Positions 1-12,630 are shown, counted from the first letter of the stretch. The stretch: DNA of 64,000 nt from Poa pratensis (GCA_947311845.1 CAMZMU010000080.1:46696111-46760110); one strand, 5' to 3'. Made by a program: numbers and translations. Notes: generated by a model from the letters alone, not told the origin.

Positions 1-18
1 ATAATAAATTCTTTATCC

Positions 19-103
19 ATAGCAAAGCATGGATATTTGCCAGTTGGACTATATATAAGGTATAGCAAAGCATGGGTATTTGCCAGTTGTACTATATATA
101 AGG
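19..103. repeat. tandem duplication of a 42-nt unit
   Basis: The unit at 19-60 recurs at 62-103 with two mismatches and a one-base spacer. It contains ATATATAAGG and lies in an intron of the threonyl-tRNA synthetase gene, left of the last visible exon. Confidence 0.85.
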
Positions 104-279
104 CGCATGATCAAGGAGAAACGAGATCCTTGCAGTCCAATAATAAAAAAAATTATACCACACAACGTTACATATATAATTTCAATTTTAGCCTTTCAGA
201 AAGTTGAAACAAATGAAAAAATAAGCATATACTTCAACAAAAAAAAGAGAAATTGCGCTAAGAGGCAAGATCTGAATAC

Positions 280-3200
280 CTTCTTTTGAATTGTCCTATC
301 AGTCATGTCGATATCAACATGAAAACCAGCTGCACGTATCTTAGCATGAACCTAAGCATGAGAGCAAATCGATCAGTCACAAAGTCCATATGTAACTAAA
401 TTGTGAAATCAGGTTTTCATGGAAAATATCTAGTATGACTGCAAAATAGTTATGGTTAATACAGTTCCAATAAAGGTACATCCAGTGCCTTGAATCTATT
501 TATCCCATGGTTCAAAAAAGCGACAAGTGTAAATTCTAGTTTTGCCTCTGCCTAGCGCCTATCTCTCCTAAGGACATGCCTAGACACATTAAGCGCGATT
601 ATGCGTTAGGCATTCTGCTCTCGCCAAGCGCCTAGGCAAGCTTAAGAGCATACATAGGCATGGTTTTTTACCCATGACTAATCCTCAATTTTCCCTAATT
701 TAAACAAACACTACATGAGCTTCAAATGTTAAAATGATGTTTTACATCAATCAAGAAGTAGATCAACATTATAAAACTAAATAAGAACACAGTAGAGACA
801 ATCCAAATTGACTTCATGTCTACATCATCATCCCCGCCATGTCAAAGAATGAAAGGATTCTTTTCAAGAAGAACCATCGCACACAAGGCTCAAATAAATA
901 ACTCCGCAAAGGCCCATAAAACCCACATCTTTGGATAAACCACCCTGTATGGCCTTTGAAAAAATACTCTAAAAACATAACATAGAGATTAAAGTTTTTC
1001 TGGAACTCCTTATAAGAGTTAAGGTTTGGTGGACCCAACTCAAAAGCTGAGGGCTCAAAACAGAATTTCCACAGCCACAAGCTGCATGCCCCCAACAAGT
1101 AACTGTGAAAGATTGACCTTAGCAAAGACTAATAAAATTTGGACAGTTACAGACAAGCAGTCCAGCAACAAGAGGTTTTAAGGTGCTCTACAGTGGGGTG
1201 GCATGAAACGTCACACCCCTGGTGATGTGCATGTGCAGAAGTTCCAATAGAAAATGGAGCTACCACATGTGATGATATGCATACGTGCAAAATTCTGTGG
1301 TCAATTCGTTCATAGTGTAGAGACTCGACAAAGACAAGCATGGCAGACAGGTTTAACATGAAAGATGGCACAACATGTACACATGGTGCCTCGAACTCAC
1401 TGGACAACTCAAAGTACACATAGCAACTGAATGCAAAAGAAAAGGAAAAAACTGTAAAATATCACCACAAGAACCAGCAAAAACACTGAAACTGCCAAGG
1501 GCGACCAAGTGAAAAACAGTTAGCCAGGAGAATTCAATTATTTACCTTTTTTGCATATTCTAGTGAATTGGAAGATACACAGCAAACAATGGCTTGGCGA
1601 GGGCTTAACCACAAAGGCCATTTACCATTGTAGTGCTCCAGAAGGATGGCAAACATCCTTTCAACTGATCCTAGTATTGCCCTGTGTATCATCACAGGCC
1701 TCTCTAGCTTTGCTTCATCCTCTGCAGAATAAGTCAACTTGAAGCGAACGGGCAGTTGAAAATCGAGCTGCAACAGACAATAATGTTAAATACAAGACAG
1801 TTTGAATCTCTACAGTTGATGGCAAAATAAAATTATAGACAACCTGCAGAGTAGCACACTGAAATTTTCTCTTTAGGGCATCAAACACACCAATATCAAT
1901 TTTTGGACCATAGAAAGCACCATCCCCTTCATTGATCTGCACACAGGTATCTAAGTAAAGTTCTGATTTAGGAAACAGCCAGGCACTGGCAGTTTGTTCC
2001 AATAGCAATTAGAACGCTGCAGTAAATACTCTAGTTTCTTAGGTATGTGTTCGGTTTGCACCACAACTGTGGCTTTATTGTTCGTAAGGTCCATGTGTAT
2101 ATTAATATAACCTTTTGCCAAATATTGCCACACTTGTGGATTTTGTTAGCCAGTTCTTTGTTGCAAGTCACATCGAGCAGCACAGAGTGATGGAAACATT
2201 ATGGGGGAAATTGACTCATTAAGGTACCTTCCATTCCTTCCCAAACTCAACCAATGCTTCGGTCAGTTGTTGCTCTGCTTTGTTCCAGGTCTCAATGTCA
2301 CCTAAATACTTCTCTGGTCTCTGAAAGAAGAGCATTCGTGAGACTATTTCAGAAAGGTTGGATTAACTAATACTCATTGACTATTTATAAGATGTTATTC
2401 AGTACATAACAGATCCGCAGTAGGTTTAGGCCCATGTGGCACATTCACTCTTGTATAAGATATAACTACGCTAATGAAACAAGATGCAGAGTTGTGAGCA
2501 GCCATTTAGCTCTCTATCATCTTTAACACTATCCACATGTTTGTATGTATTCTTCAATATGCTGAGAATTAATTACATATTGCACACAAGAGATGGGAAA
2601 ATGAGCACACAATAAGGCTGAATTGGATGAAAAGGCCATGGTAATTAAAATATGGCATGCTAATTTTCTCAGTATTTGACAAAAGAAAGGATGACAGCAC
2701 ATCAATTGACTATAATGCTAGAAGCTTAGAATGCCAGAACATAGACCGATAGGCATTTCATTAACCAGACCGACATTCATACACCTATTACAAAACCAAA
2801 CATATATTCCACAAACATAATAAAACAAGAAATGCAACAGCGAATACATACCCTGCGGTGCATCATTGCTAAGATGTTCAGTGCATTCACAAGGAAAAAC
2901 AGTGATAACATGCCATGTTAACAATGTTAATATATTTTACATACTGTTGTAATTCAACTTTGATCGTGGTTACCAAAAATGTGAAACTAAATAGAAGAAA
3001 ACAAGGCTGTCTACTAAAATGTCTTGCAATACTTTAAGTTCATTCAGTCTAGTAAAGTTGCAATCTGCAATCTGCAACCTGTCAACAGTGTCATCATTTC
3101 GTGAGAACTATCACATATGTATCGGAAGTTGCTGCAAACGTTACAAGTATAATAAAAGGAAGAGACGAACCGTTGATAACTCTAGCTCATATTTGAACCC

Positions 3201-6200
3201 AAATTTTTTATAAACATAGTCAACGAATTCCAAAGCACCGCGAACTTCATCCTTGATCTGCACCAACGAAATAACTTAAAATAGGTGTGCAATAATAAAA
3301 TCTCAGCAACAAGCTCAAGTAGTATACAAATCCAAACCACAGCACAGCTACTGCGAGATATGGTAAATTCTGAAACCTACTGAAAATATCGCACACATAC
3401 TAAATTTGTGTATTTCATGCAATAAAATGTGTACAAAGGAAGCATAATAAAATATCAACAGCATCTCTACTCTTCCAAAAGGGATGAAAATACATGATCT
3501 ATGCTATCACAAACTTACTTGGCTCTCTGTGCAAAAAATATGGGCATCGTCCTGATAGAAAAATATAGCAACACAATGATTAAAATATAGAGCTAATCAG
3601 AAACAACATTTCTTTAATTTTAGAAAGTAATTCATGGATCAAATTATCATTTACCTGCTGGAATCTTCTGACACGTGTCAAACCTGTAAGTGCACCACTA
3701 AGCTCATTTCTATGCAGAACCCCAAAATCGGCCATGCGGAGAGGCAACTCTGCAGCATTTCATTAAACAAATATGCTGGGATTAGACACAAAATTGGTTA
3801 GATCTACATGAGTACAGAAGCAGACAGGATTCATTCAAACAATCTATCAGAGAAGCTCAATTTATTGCTGTACACAACTAATAGCTAAAATTTTGCATGC
3901 GGAGGTTAATTGATTCGCTCATTGGCCTAAAAAATAATCATCTTTGTAATCTTGGGCTCAGGTACTTATACCTAGAAAAGGCTAGCTTGACACAAAACTA
4001 AAAAAAACTGGATAATTGCGCTCTGTGTTGAAATATAGTGAAGCTTCTGGGTGAACTGGTTGGTGCATGCAACTCAAGATGGTGTCAGATCCAAGACATC
4101 TCCAGTTAAGAACAGACAACATTTTGGCCTTGGCCACAAATGTGTTCTTTGCTTGGATGGTTGCTAACTTTTGGCATGCCAATGCCTCTTTGCCCACTCT
4201 GTTCATTCTTGCCACATTGGACAACTCATGGGCGAGCAAAACCTGGCAAAAAATTGACTACCCAACTTTTTAGAGCAAGCTTGGGCTCAAAATAAACATG
4301 CCCATAGTGATAACCTTTCTCCATCAGTTCGAGCTTTTGGGTGAGTTAGTTGGTGCATGCAACTCAATATCGTGAGATTTTCATTAAAAAAACAGTTCAC
4401 CAAACTGAGACAAAGTACCGATGTTCCTGGAAGCTTCATATGTTGCTGGTGTGACTGTGCAAGAGAGTGAGGTGTGTGTGTGTGTGAAGCACAGCCTTAT
4501 TGGAAGGAGCTAAGTAATTAGCTCTACATACCTTGCATTTTTATTTGACTAATATCTGAATAAAGAATCAGGACAGCAAGAGAGGAGCTTACCTCTATAC
4601 GATCGAACCTTGTGGCCAAACATTAGGCAATGGCCAGGACAATTCATTGGCTTAAGGCCGAATTCTTGTTTCTCGATCTGCACAAGAAGAAAAATAAGCA
4701 CCCGTAGAGGTCATAACTCACCACTGATATATCTGTAGCAAGACACATTATTTTGCTGTAGTATCTGCAGAGGTGCTTACCTCAAAAACAAACATGTTTT
4801 CCTTGTAGTTTGCAGCATGTCCAGATGTTTCCCAAAGTTGCATATTGTAAATATTTGGACTCAAAACCTAAATACACACATGTATGAAATAAGGAAATAA
4901 AAGCACTTAGTTGTTCAACTATCGATGATCTAAGAAGACAATTACTATATAGTGAATTAATACCGACCTCTTGGTAGCCTCTCTCTCTATACTCCTGTCG
5001 CATAAAATCCATCAATTTGTTATATATTATAGCACCATTTGGAAGGAAAAAGCAGCTTCCTGGGCTGCATAGTTGCAAAGTTCATTAAAGAGCTATTCTA
5101 ACAGCAGGCTGGTAAGAAAAGATCTAACGAAAAGATGCAAAAAGAAGAAAAAATAGATAGAAAAAGCTAAGGTACCTAAGCGGATGGAAAAAGAAGAGTT
5201 CCTGCGACTGCCCTAATAACCTATGATCACGTTTCTTAGCTTCCTCTATCATATGCTGATATTCCTGCAAATTTTAAAGCAAAACATGTATTAAAAGGAG
5301 AACAGGTCTTTGCCAATAGGAGAAGATCAAAAAAAAATTGAGCGCATAATTAAATTAAAATTCAGAAGACTGCACTGTCTTTGATGTAACCATATTTTAG
5401 TATAGGAAATTTGTCTGAGCTAACCATTAAAGGGCATATGCCTTCACAAGGACAAAGAAAAATCTGAAGACAGCTAATGTGCATTGTGTTGTGCAAATTA
5501 ACCCAACGCAACACACATTAAAAAGGAAGAAAGATGCTAGCTAAAGTTCAAGGAACGTATTCTGTGGAAACTACATGGGCACAATTTTCCAGTTTGCACA
5601 TCAACAATGACAGCAGAGATTATATGATGTACCTTGAGACGTTTAGAATCAGGGAAAGAGATTCCGTATACTCTCTGCAGGCTCTCACGGTCTGCTTTTC
5701 CTCTCCAATATGATGCCGAAGCCTGATATTTACATGTAAAACCAGTTCTTAAGTACTATATTCCATCAAGAGAACATGTAGCTCAATGCATAACAAAAGG
5801 CAAAATACCTTCAGGCAAGCAAACGCTTTAACGAAAGAAGTATTTGGGATGTGCGGGCCACGGCAAAGGTCGACTAAAGGACCACATCGGTAAACTGTGA
5901 TGGTCTTATCCTCCGGCAGTTCATTAATTATTTCAACCTGAGCATATAGTTCAAAAGTATTCAATAAAATGAATTTAAGCAGCACAATGAATTTAGATAT
6001 AATTGATCAAAAGGAGCAATATGTTCATGAATAAGGTTACCTTGAATTTATTTTCGGCAAAAATTTCAAGCGCTTCTGCTCTGGAGACTTCAATGCGTTC
6101 AAATGCTTGCTTTTCCTGAATCAATTTGTTTGAAATAAAACACATGTTAAAGCAGCAGTAGTCATGTCAAGATAAGGTAGTACTTTAAAATGAGTCATAT

Positions 6201-7460
6201 TGTGGCCAGTGTCCATAAAAGAAGGATCAACAAAAAATTGAGTAAACCTGAATTAAGTAAAATATGATAGCATACCGCAACAGCCTTTTTAGCTTGCTTG
6301 TCAATGTCCGCAAAATGTGTATCATTCAGTGTGAGGTCACCATAGTGGGCGTCATAGTAAAAACCCTTAACAGGCCAAGGGGAAACATTAGAACTTGAAA
6401 AATGACTGAAAAATAGAACTAACTTATTTTCAGACGCTAACCCGAACTTAGACTAATTACATACCTCCCCCCTTGTGGTACAAGGACCGATGCACAACTT
6501 GCAGCCATATACTCTCTCGAGAGACTGCAAATGAACATATTCAGTTAGGAAAAAATAAATTTGAGAATGAGTTACAACCGATATCTGGGCAAAGTCAAAC
6601 AGCTTCCAAATAATACACAAATCAGCTATAAAGAAAAAAGAATGCGCTCAAAGATATCTTGGGAAGCGTTAACTCACTTCTCCAAGAATATGAGCACTCG
6701 AGTGCCAGAACGTATCACGCCCTTCATCGCTATCAAACTTAAACAACTTCAAGTCACAGTCACCTTCCAATGGCCTGGCCATATCCCAGAGTACTCCATT
6801 CACTTGAGCTATCAAACAGGTAGCTGCTAACCCACTTGATATCCCCGTGGCAATGTTCATTGGGGTTGATATCCATTTCTTGCCTTCCTTGACTGCGCCA
6901 TCAGGCAAAGTTATCCTGAGTGAAATTGTGGAAGAACAACATTACAAGTAGAAAAAAATTCCATTGTAATTTTTAATTCCCAATAAGGGTATACTGCGGG
7001 AAAGTAGTAGGATGGGATGTTGAGGTTAAAAATCATATGATCCCGGTGTCATCCTAGGTAGACAATGCAAGTTGGTCAAACCCTACAGAAGTTGAGAAGC
7101 TTTTTCCTATGTAATAGTGTAATACTAATATTTAGATCTCGCCAACAATCAACTGCCCCAGTGAACTACTACTTGACAAAGATGATCTGAAATATGTAGC
7201 ATACAGTACGCCTATCAAAACTCTCTCTGCATGCGGCACAGCCACGCTGCTACACAATTTCCGAATCCCTATTAATTTACCGCGATAGTTATAAAACAAA
7301 ACACGCGAGCACTTGATGAGAAGACCCACTTGATTGGCTCGCCGCCGATGTTGAGGCGCTCGAGGGCCTGCCTGGCCTGGATCTCCTCGAAGATGCGGAT
7401 CCTCTTGGGCGTCACCGTCTCCAGGTAGGAACCGTCCCGCACGACGGCCGGATCTCCCAT
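280..7460 (-). CDS. threonyl-tRNA synthetase, 5' complete, 3' end outside window
   Basis: Charges tRNA-Thr with threonine. Coding exons read leftwards: 7330-7460, 6678-6915, 6465-6524, 6276-6365, 6041-6115, 5809-5937, 5633-5722, 5176-5264, 4968-5064, 4781-4867, 4593-4677, 3655-3749, 3519-3551, 3171-3257, 2228-2320, 1844-1936, 1546-1767, 280-351. All junctions are GT-AG and phases match, giving 622 codons without a stop. Domains in order: TGS; the second additional (editing) domain with HxxxH (HSSAH) and CxxxH (CRGPH); the class II core. The three zinc-ligand positions known from the E. coli enzyme are present: Cys in NCPGH, His in DDAHIF, His in [10 protein letters not shown]. The anticodon-binding domain starts at WLSPRQA and is cut by the window edge. 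The ATG at 7460 is the first in-frame one. The gene looks intact. The 1.2-kb intron 352-1545 and the shorter introns hold repeats noted separately, otherwise AT-rich sequence without a recognised feature. Confidence 0.96.
505..690. repeat. MITE-like palindromic repeat in a ThrRS intron (CCTAGGC motifs)
   Basis: A stretch beginning CCATGGTTCAAAAAAGCG and ending near a GCATGGTTTTTTACCCATG motif holds several GCCTAG/GCGCCTAGGC motifs in both directions. It resembles short non-autonomous plant DNA elements, but I could not define terminal repeats or a target duplication. Confidence 0.35.
4030..4380 (+). repeat. degenerate LTR-end/primer-binding-site-like sequence, two copies
   Basis: Two related stretches near 4037-4095 and 4325-4371 share GGTGCATGCAACTCAA. 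The first continues into ATGGTGTCAGATCCAAG, a decayed look-alike of the TGGTATCAGAGC site complementary to initiator Met-tRNA that follows many plant 5' LTRs. It lies in the 843-nt intron 3750-4592. No LTR boundaries could be set. Confidence 0.3.
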
Positions 7461-7622
7461 CGCCTCGGTGGAGAGGTGGAGGGAGGAGAGGAGGAGCAGA
7501 CGAGCGGGGCGGGGCGAGAGCGGGGGAAGGGAGCGGGGGGCGGTGCTGCCGTACGAGCGAGAGGCCTCGCCGGAGGCACACAAGCATATAGCGGCGGCGG
7601 CTGCAGGGGGAAATGAGCTGCT
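7461..7622 (-). other. in-frame leader upstream of the ThrRS ATG, possible non-AUG organellar presequence
   Basis: The ThrRS frame stays open upstream of the ATG at 7460 for over 50 codons until a TGA near 7625, yet holds no ATG. The encoded stretch is rich in Arg, Ser, Ala and Leu with no acidic residues except near its ends, as in mitochondrial/plastid presequences. An ATG at 7585-7587 is in another frame and overlaps the main start, so it would act as an upstream ORF. A TTG lies in frame at 7583. Confidence 0.5.
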
Positions 7623-7659
7623 AAGGTAAGGGTTTCAGCCCGAGGGTTTTTTGACTTTA

Positions 7660-8833
7660 CTAGTGAACGTGCACGTGCAACGCACGACCCTCAATATATG
7701 TAAAATTGTAAAAAGAAAAAATAGAGTATTTTCAGTTGCAGAATATTACAATTCAACCTTCCAAGCTACGCTCAAAGTAATAGTATCCACTTTTTGTTCT
7801 GTGTCATGTACGTGCAACGCACGTTTTCAAATTCAAAGGGAGCAATTTACAAGTAGGAAATATTGAACGTACAATGCACGTGTCGACTAATACATACCCA
7901 AAAATTAGTCTGATTTTAATAAATATTGAAGTACAAATAAAATTCTTAAGCCAAAAGAAAAATCAATTTTTTGCACAATGTTTCATCTAGAAGGGTTGGT
8001 TGTCAACTTTTCCTACTACTATTTTGTACATTATTGAGAAAAACACATATTTTTGTGTTCATAACATTCATGTGTAAATGAGAATGATTCATAATATTTG
8101 GTAGAGGTTTGAGTTGTTTATTATTGAAATTTCTACCATGGTATTCAAAATTATCAGACCATCGTGCAGAAAATCACTGTTAATATCCTAGCCTCAGCCA
8201 GCGAGAGCAGCACCATGCAGCTTTCGTGTCACCAGGTCCACCGCTCAAATTCTGTTGACCTTCTTAATTCTCATGTGTCTGAAACGTAGCAAGGACAAAT
8301 CTAAAACGAAGCCCGCTGCAAGAGCAGCAGAGGTGCATCAGCTTCCTGGGCACGATTGGCTGGCCGCTGTAGTGCTTCCTCGTGTGGCCGCACGCAATGA
8401 CACGCCGCTCGCTCGGCTACTCGGTGCCGCAGACTATGCACGTGAAACCTCACCGGCCTGGCACCCCGTGGCAATCGACAACATCCTGGAGGTCGCGACT
8501 TACGGGCGTAGCGATGGGGATCGTGGGCGGAGGACGGCGTCCACCTCGTCTCCACGCCGGCCTACCTCGCGCCCGGTCCTGCCCACTCCCCAGCGATGAA
8601 TCGGGGGCGACCGGCGACGTAGGAAGGTCTGCATCCAGCGATCAACGTTTACACGTAGACCTGGCCACGAACCGTTTCTTTCTTTTCACGATGGCAATCT
8701 TTGTAATTACCACGAAAACGAAAAGGTGTGTTGAGTTGTCAAACATTGGAGCGATCTGGATCGTCGATCGGTTATTGGACGACACAAATTTAATGTATCC
8801 CGAACATGTTTGCTCTTTTAATAGTAGTATAGA
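7660..8833 (-). mobile_element. non-autonomous Helitron-like element
   Basis: Read on the minus strand the element starts TCTATACTACTATTAAAAGAGC (the TCTMTACTA-type Helitron 5' end) after host A at 8834. It ends CTAG at 7660-7663 before host T (7659). A hairpin CGTGC-GTT-GCACG lies about 11 nt before the end, as known for Helitrons. Two similar hairpins occur further in (about 7808-7826 and 7861-7880). The interior has an AT-rich left half and a GC-rich right half (8290-8650) that could be captured gene sequence. I see no Rep/helicase and no identifiable protein. There is no target duplication, as expected. Confidence 0.65.
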
Positions 8834-9255
8834 TGTGTAGCGGGTTTGGGTACAGGTACAATTGTACCTTGTTCGTCTAGGTAAATGGATTGGATCGGAT
8901 CGGATTGGATTTTCTTCTTACCGTATATTCTACCATATTTTTTTTCATCTGATTTGAAGCGGAACGGATAATAATCCGTTGCGAATGCAGATACGGATAT
9001 ATCAAACCATGGATTTGTAACGGAAGTAGAGCAGATTGTAAGCGAAAACAATATTAATCGGATCGGGATCGGTACACGCAGCCTTCATGCTCTTGGCTTA
9101 GAGTCGCGATGATGATGACTAGGTTGGTGTAGAGACTCACGGGGTTGATGGTGGTCTTGTCAAGGCGGTGCACGGTACACATGAGAGAGACCTCCCGTGC
9201 GTGCGCGGGGTAACGGGCGTGGGCGAGGACGAAGAGCGAGAGAAAGAAACTAGGT
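8834..9255. other. intergenic stretch with palindrome and an unidentified ORF fragment
   Basis: Contains the perfect palindrome GGTACAATTGTACC near 8857-8870 and GGATCGGATCGGATTGG repeats. On the minus strand 9054-9260 is open, with a hydrophobic start followed by HARYPAHAREVSLMCT. I do not recognise it; it may be a captured exon. Confidence 0.3.
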
Positions 9256-9487
9256 GGCACTATGTTTACATATGTATTACGTATGGAACTATGTTTGAAT
9301 TTGTATTATGTCAGGCACTATTTTTAAATTTGTAATAAGTGTGGCACTATGTTTACATTTGTAGTAAGTATGGAACTATGTTTGAATTTGTATTATGTCT
9401 GGCACTATTTTTAAATTTGTAATAAGTGTGGAACTATGTTTAAATTTGTATTAAGTATGGAACTATGTTTACGTTTGTATGTATGCA
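9256..9487 (+). repeat. 29-bp minisatellite, 8 copies
   Basis: Eight head-to-tail units of exactly 29 bp start at 9256, 9285, 9314, 9343, 9372, 9401, 9430 and 9459. Each has the form GG[CA]ACTAT.TTTA followed by TTTGTA.TA. Two unit types alternate (GGCACTATTTTTAAAT and GGAACTATGTTTGAAT). It ends 24 bp before the ATG of the PMD gene. Confidence 0.95.
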
Positions 9488-9510
9488 TCTAAATTCTAAT
9501 AACTGCAGTG

Positions 9511-12308
9511 ATGGAGGGAATGTGGTTGCTTGATGCTGCAATTGGTAGTGGGCACCGTGCGAAGGCATTAGAGGGGGATCCAAAGAAACTGAAGCCCCTA
9601 ATCACTCGCACGCCGAAGGAAAACTGGAGGATTCACGAATCGTGGGTACAGAGGTATTGGTTGTATTTATTTTACAGACGCATGTTTGGTATGTATATTA
9701 TTCTGCTAAACTAGATTGTTATGTTCTTTTGGATACGCAGATTGAAATGGGCCGGGCTCTTACCTTTCGCGCGTCTAGTAGAGGCCACTGATACCTCTTC
9801 GCGTATGACGATCGACGGATCGTTACTGAGCTGCTTGGTGGACCGATGGAGGCCGGAGACCCACACGTTCCACTTTCGCTGGGGAGAGATGGCTCCTACT
9901 CTACAGGATGTCTCATTCTTGCTAGGTTTACCTTTGGCGGGTGAGGCTGTTGGACCTTTGGAGGCACCGGAAAATTGGAAGCTTGATTTGAGAGACCGCT
10001 TTCAGGGTATTTACGACGGTGCTCCCACTTTACAGGCGGATTCTCACGGTCCCAAGCTTGATTGGTTGCTTGCCTTTCAGGTTATATTTCTCATTTCCTC
10101 ATTTATAGTTCACGTGTCTCATAATCTGTTATTTCCTCATTTTTTTGATACTAATTATATTTTTACCATGAATATAGGTCAACAAGTTTCCAGAGTACCC
10201 AGATGAGTTGGTACAGATACAACTCGATCGCAGCTTGGAGGCATACGTTATGTGGCTTCTTGGTAAGGTGATGTTCACCGAGAACCATGTCGACACTATT
10301 AGCGCGCGCTACCTCCCTTTCACACGGGAGATCGCTGATGCTACTCAGCCGGCGCACATCAGACAGAGGAGTTGGGGTTCCGCTGTCTTAGCGGCTACAT
10401 ACCGAGCTATGTGCAACGCTTGCATGCTGCATACAGCTAAGTCAGCCATTCTCGGATGCCCTCTTTTTCTGCAGCTCTGGTCGTGGGAGAGGTTCTCTAT
10501 TGGACGGCCATCCATATTGGATGCCTCTTTCCCAGTGACTGAGATCGTTGACGCTGACAACATCGACAAGCCTACTTTTGCGATAGTCTATACACGCTAC
10601 AAGGTACGGATCTTGTTATAATTTTGTGATTACATCCCGTGAACTGTGTATGGAACTAACTTTTGTTGTACACAGAGACGACATGCTAGTGAGCAGATGA
10701 AGCATTGCTATTATCCTTTTAACGAGCAATTTGATGTGTACACTTCGGTGATCTGGGAGCCGTACACGGACGACGTCATTCACCGAAGATACTCCGGAGG
10801 TATTTCTGATCTCTGCACACGTGACCAAGCATATTGGATGACATAATCGAAGATCATCTTCGATGTCTTCGTGGAGGAGATGTCTCAACAGAGGGTTATG
10901 AGGCAATTTGGTCTTCGACAGTTGGTACATCCTCCGCCAGTAGAGCATCCCCTCCCAGATATGCACCACAGGTATGTCTAAAGTTGTTATTTTCCCTAAT
11001 TTGTTTATACTAAATCAATTTGTACTGATAAAACACTCACCCAATTTGAAGGACCACAAGGAAGGGGAATACTTGGAGCGCGGAGACGTGGCTGCGGAGG
11101 CTACAACCGTACGTTACAGACTGGGACACTGCGACGACACGGCTCTGGGCCGAGACTCTCGGGTTTGATATCAGTCTATACAATGCCTACTTGCAGAGGT
11201 ACATGTCCGGAACACGGCTACAAATTGTTCGCCACTCTCACCCGGAGGTTATACCTGCCCCTACTACGTGGGATACATACCCGATCTATGATACGTCTGG
11301 GTCCAGACAGTACGCGGTAATATTTTATTTCCATTCAATAATTCATCTAACTTTTGGTACCACGTTTCTCATACTTTGTATTTCTATTGACAGACTAATT
11401 TGACACACGAGCTTCAGGATGATGTCGCTGAGTATGGACGTTCTCTTTCCACTGGCCCTCTTTTGGTACCACGGGAGGAGCCGATATCCTGGCTGAAAAG
11501 GTTCGAGGGGAAGCTACGGGACATCTACGCGACACTCACGTGCACCCGCACAGAGGACGTTGTTCGCCACCTGGTGGCACAACGACCCCCGCACCCCCCG
11601 ACACGACGCCAGCAGCAACAGCGGCAGCAGCAGCATCGCCGACATGAGCAGCGGCAACAGCAGCAGATGCATCAGGAGCACGAGGAGGAGCAGCATCGTC
11701 GAAATGAGCAGCGGCAGCAGCAGATGCATCAGGAGCACGAGGAGGAGCAGCAGCACGTGGAGCAGCCGCATCGCCGACATGAGCCGCGTCCACGTATAGT
11801 ACCTCAGCCGAGGCCACCTCCTCCTGACCAGGCAGGAGGTTCGGCGTGGCAGGGATCCACTTCCAGTTACGGGTATCGGCCACAGTCTCCTCCTCAGTAC
11901 CGAGGTCCCGCCCCGGAATTTCCGGATTATGGTACGTATATTGTTTTCATATTTCAATTCGGACTGCGTATTACTTATGTACTAATGATTCCATCTGTAG
12001 GACACTATGGCTATTACACGGCTACGTCCGGACACCAGGGGTCAGGATCTGGATCAGGGTGGGGGAGTGAGCACGAGGCTCGGCTACACGCGGGGGAGGA
12101 AATGTCCAGCTGGATGAGCATTTTCGACACGCCAATTTACCCCACGCAACAGACACATGGTCCCATTCAGCAGACTCCTCCACCATACCCCACACAGGAT
12201 GACGTGGACATGACAGTGCCTCGTCAAATCCGGCCACCTCACAGGCTCAACTGGACGACGCCCGTCCTGCCCCCTCCTCGTCAGGCTCGGCCACGTAGGG
12301 GTCAGTGA
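9511..12308 (+). pseudogene. plant mobile domain (PMD / MAIN-like) protein gene, one nonsense codon
   Basis: Seven exons with GT-AG introns (9511-9653, 9741-10080, 10178-10603, 10676-10971, 11052-11316, 11394-11931, 12001-12308) join in phase to 772 codons with a TGA stop at 12306-12308. The only break is TAA at 10844-10846. The N-terminal half is the PMD fold (motifs GLLPFA, ETHTFHF, LLGLPL, RSWGSAVLAATYR, LWSWERF). PMD proteins of this kind are found both as cellular genes and inside MULE and gypsy transposons; their biochemical role is poorly known. The C-terminal part is Gln/Arg/His-rich: exon 6 carries a duplicated block containing RQQQMHQEHEEEQ. It then becomes Pro- and Gly/Ser-rich. 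The convergent neighbour at 12.6-13.4 kb suggests a two-gene transposon. Recent inactivation is likely because one stop is the only lesion. Confidence 0.85.
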
Positions 12309-12338
12309 TATCTTCGGGACATATTCGTACTTAGGTGT

Positions 12339-12495
12339 ATGAGACATATCCGTATTTCTATGTATGAGCCATATTATTATCTACGCACGAGACATATTAT
12401 TATTATCTATGTATGAGACATATTTATGTTCGTATGTACGACACATATTATTATCTATGTACGAGACATATTATTATCTATGTACGAAACATTCC
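12339..12495 (+). repeat. degenerate 23-26 bp tandem repeat
   Basis: About seven units of the form [TC]GAGACATATTATTATCTATGTA follow directly after the PMD gene. Unit length varies by 3-bp ATT steps. Confidence 0.8.
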
Positions 12496-12630
12496 ATATT
12501 GCATAAATTAATTTAACATACAGCACTACACGTCCACGTTACAACTTCACTAGTTCTAAACACTGCATAGAACAACTACTGGTACAAATATTACATGCAA
12601 CTCAACGATAACTAATTCGAATCAACGACT

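Noticed and set aside
80..289. Plus-strand ORF at the left edge
   Set aside because: AT-rich chance frame overlapping the ThrRS exon at 280-351 and its intron.
7132..7587. 151-codon ATG-started ORF overlapping ThrRS exon 1
   Set aside because: It is out of frame with conserved ThrRS sequence, runs into the intron and lacks any domain; kept only as a possible upstream ORF.
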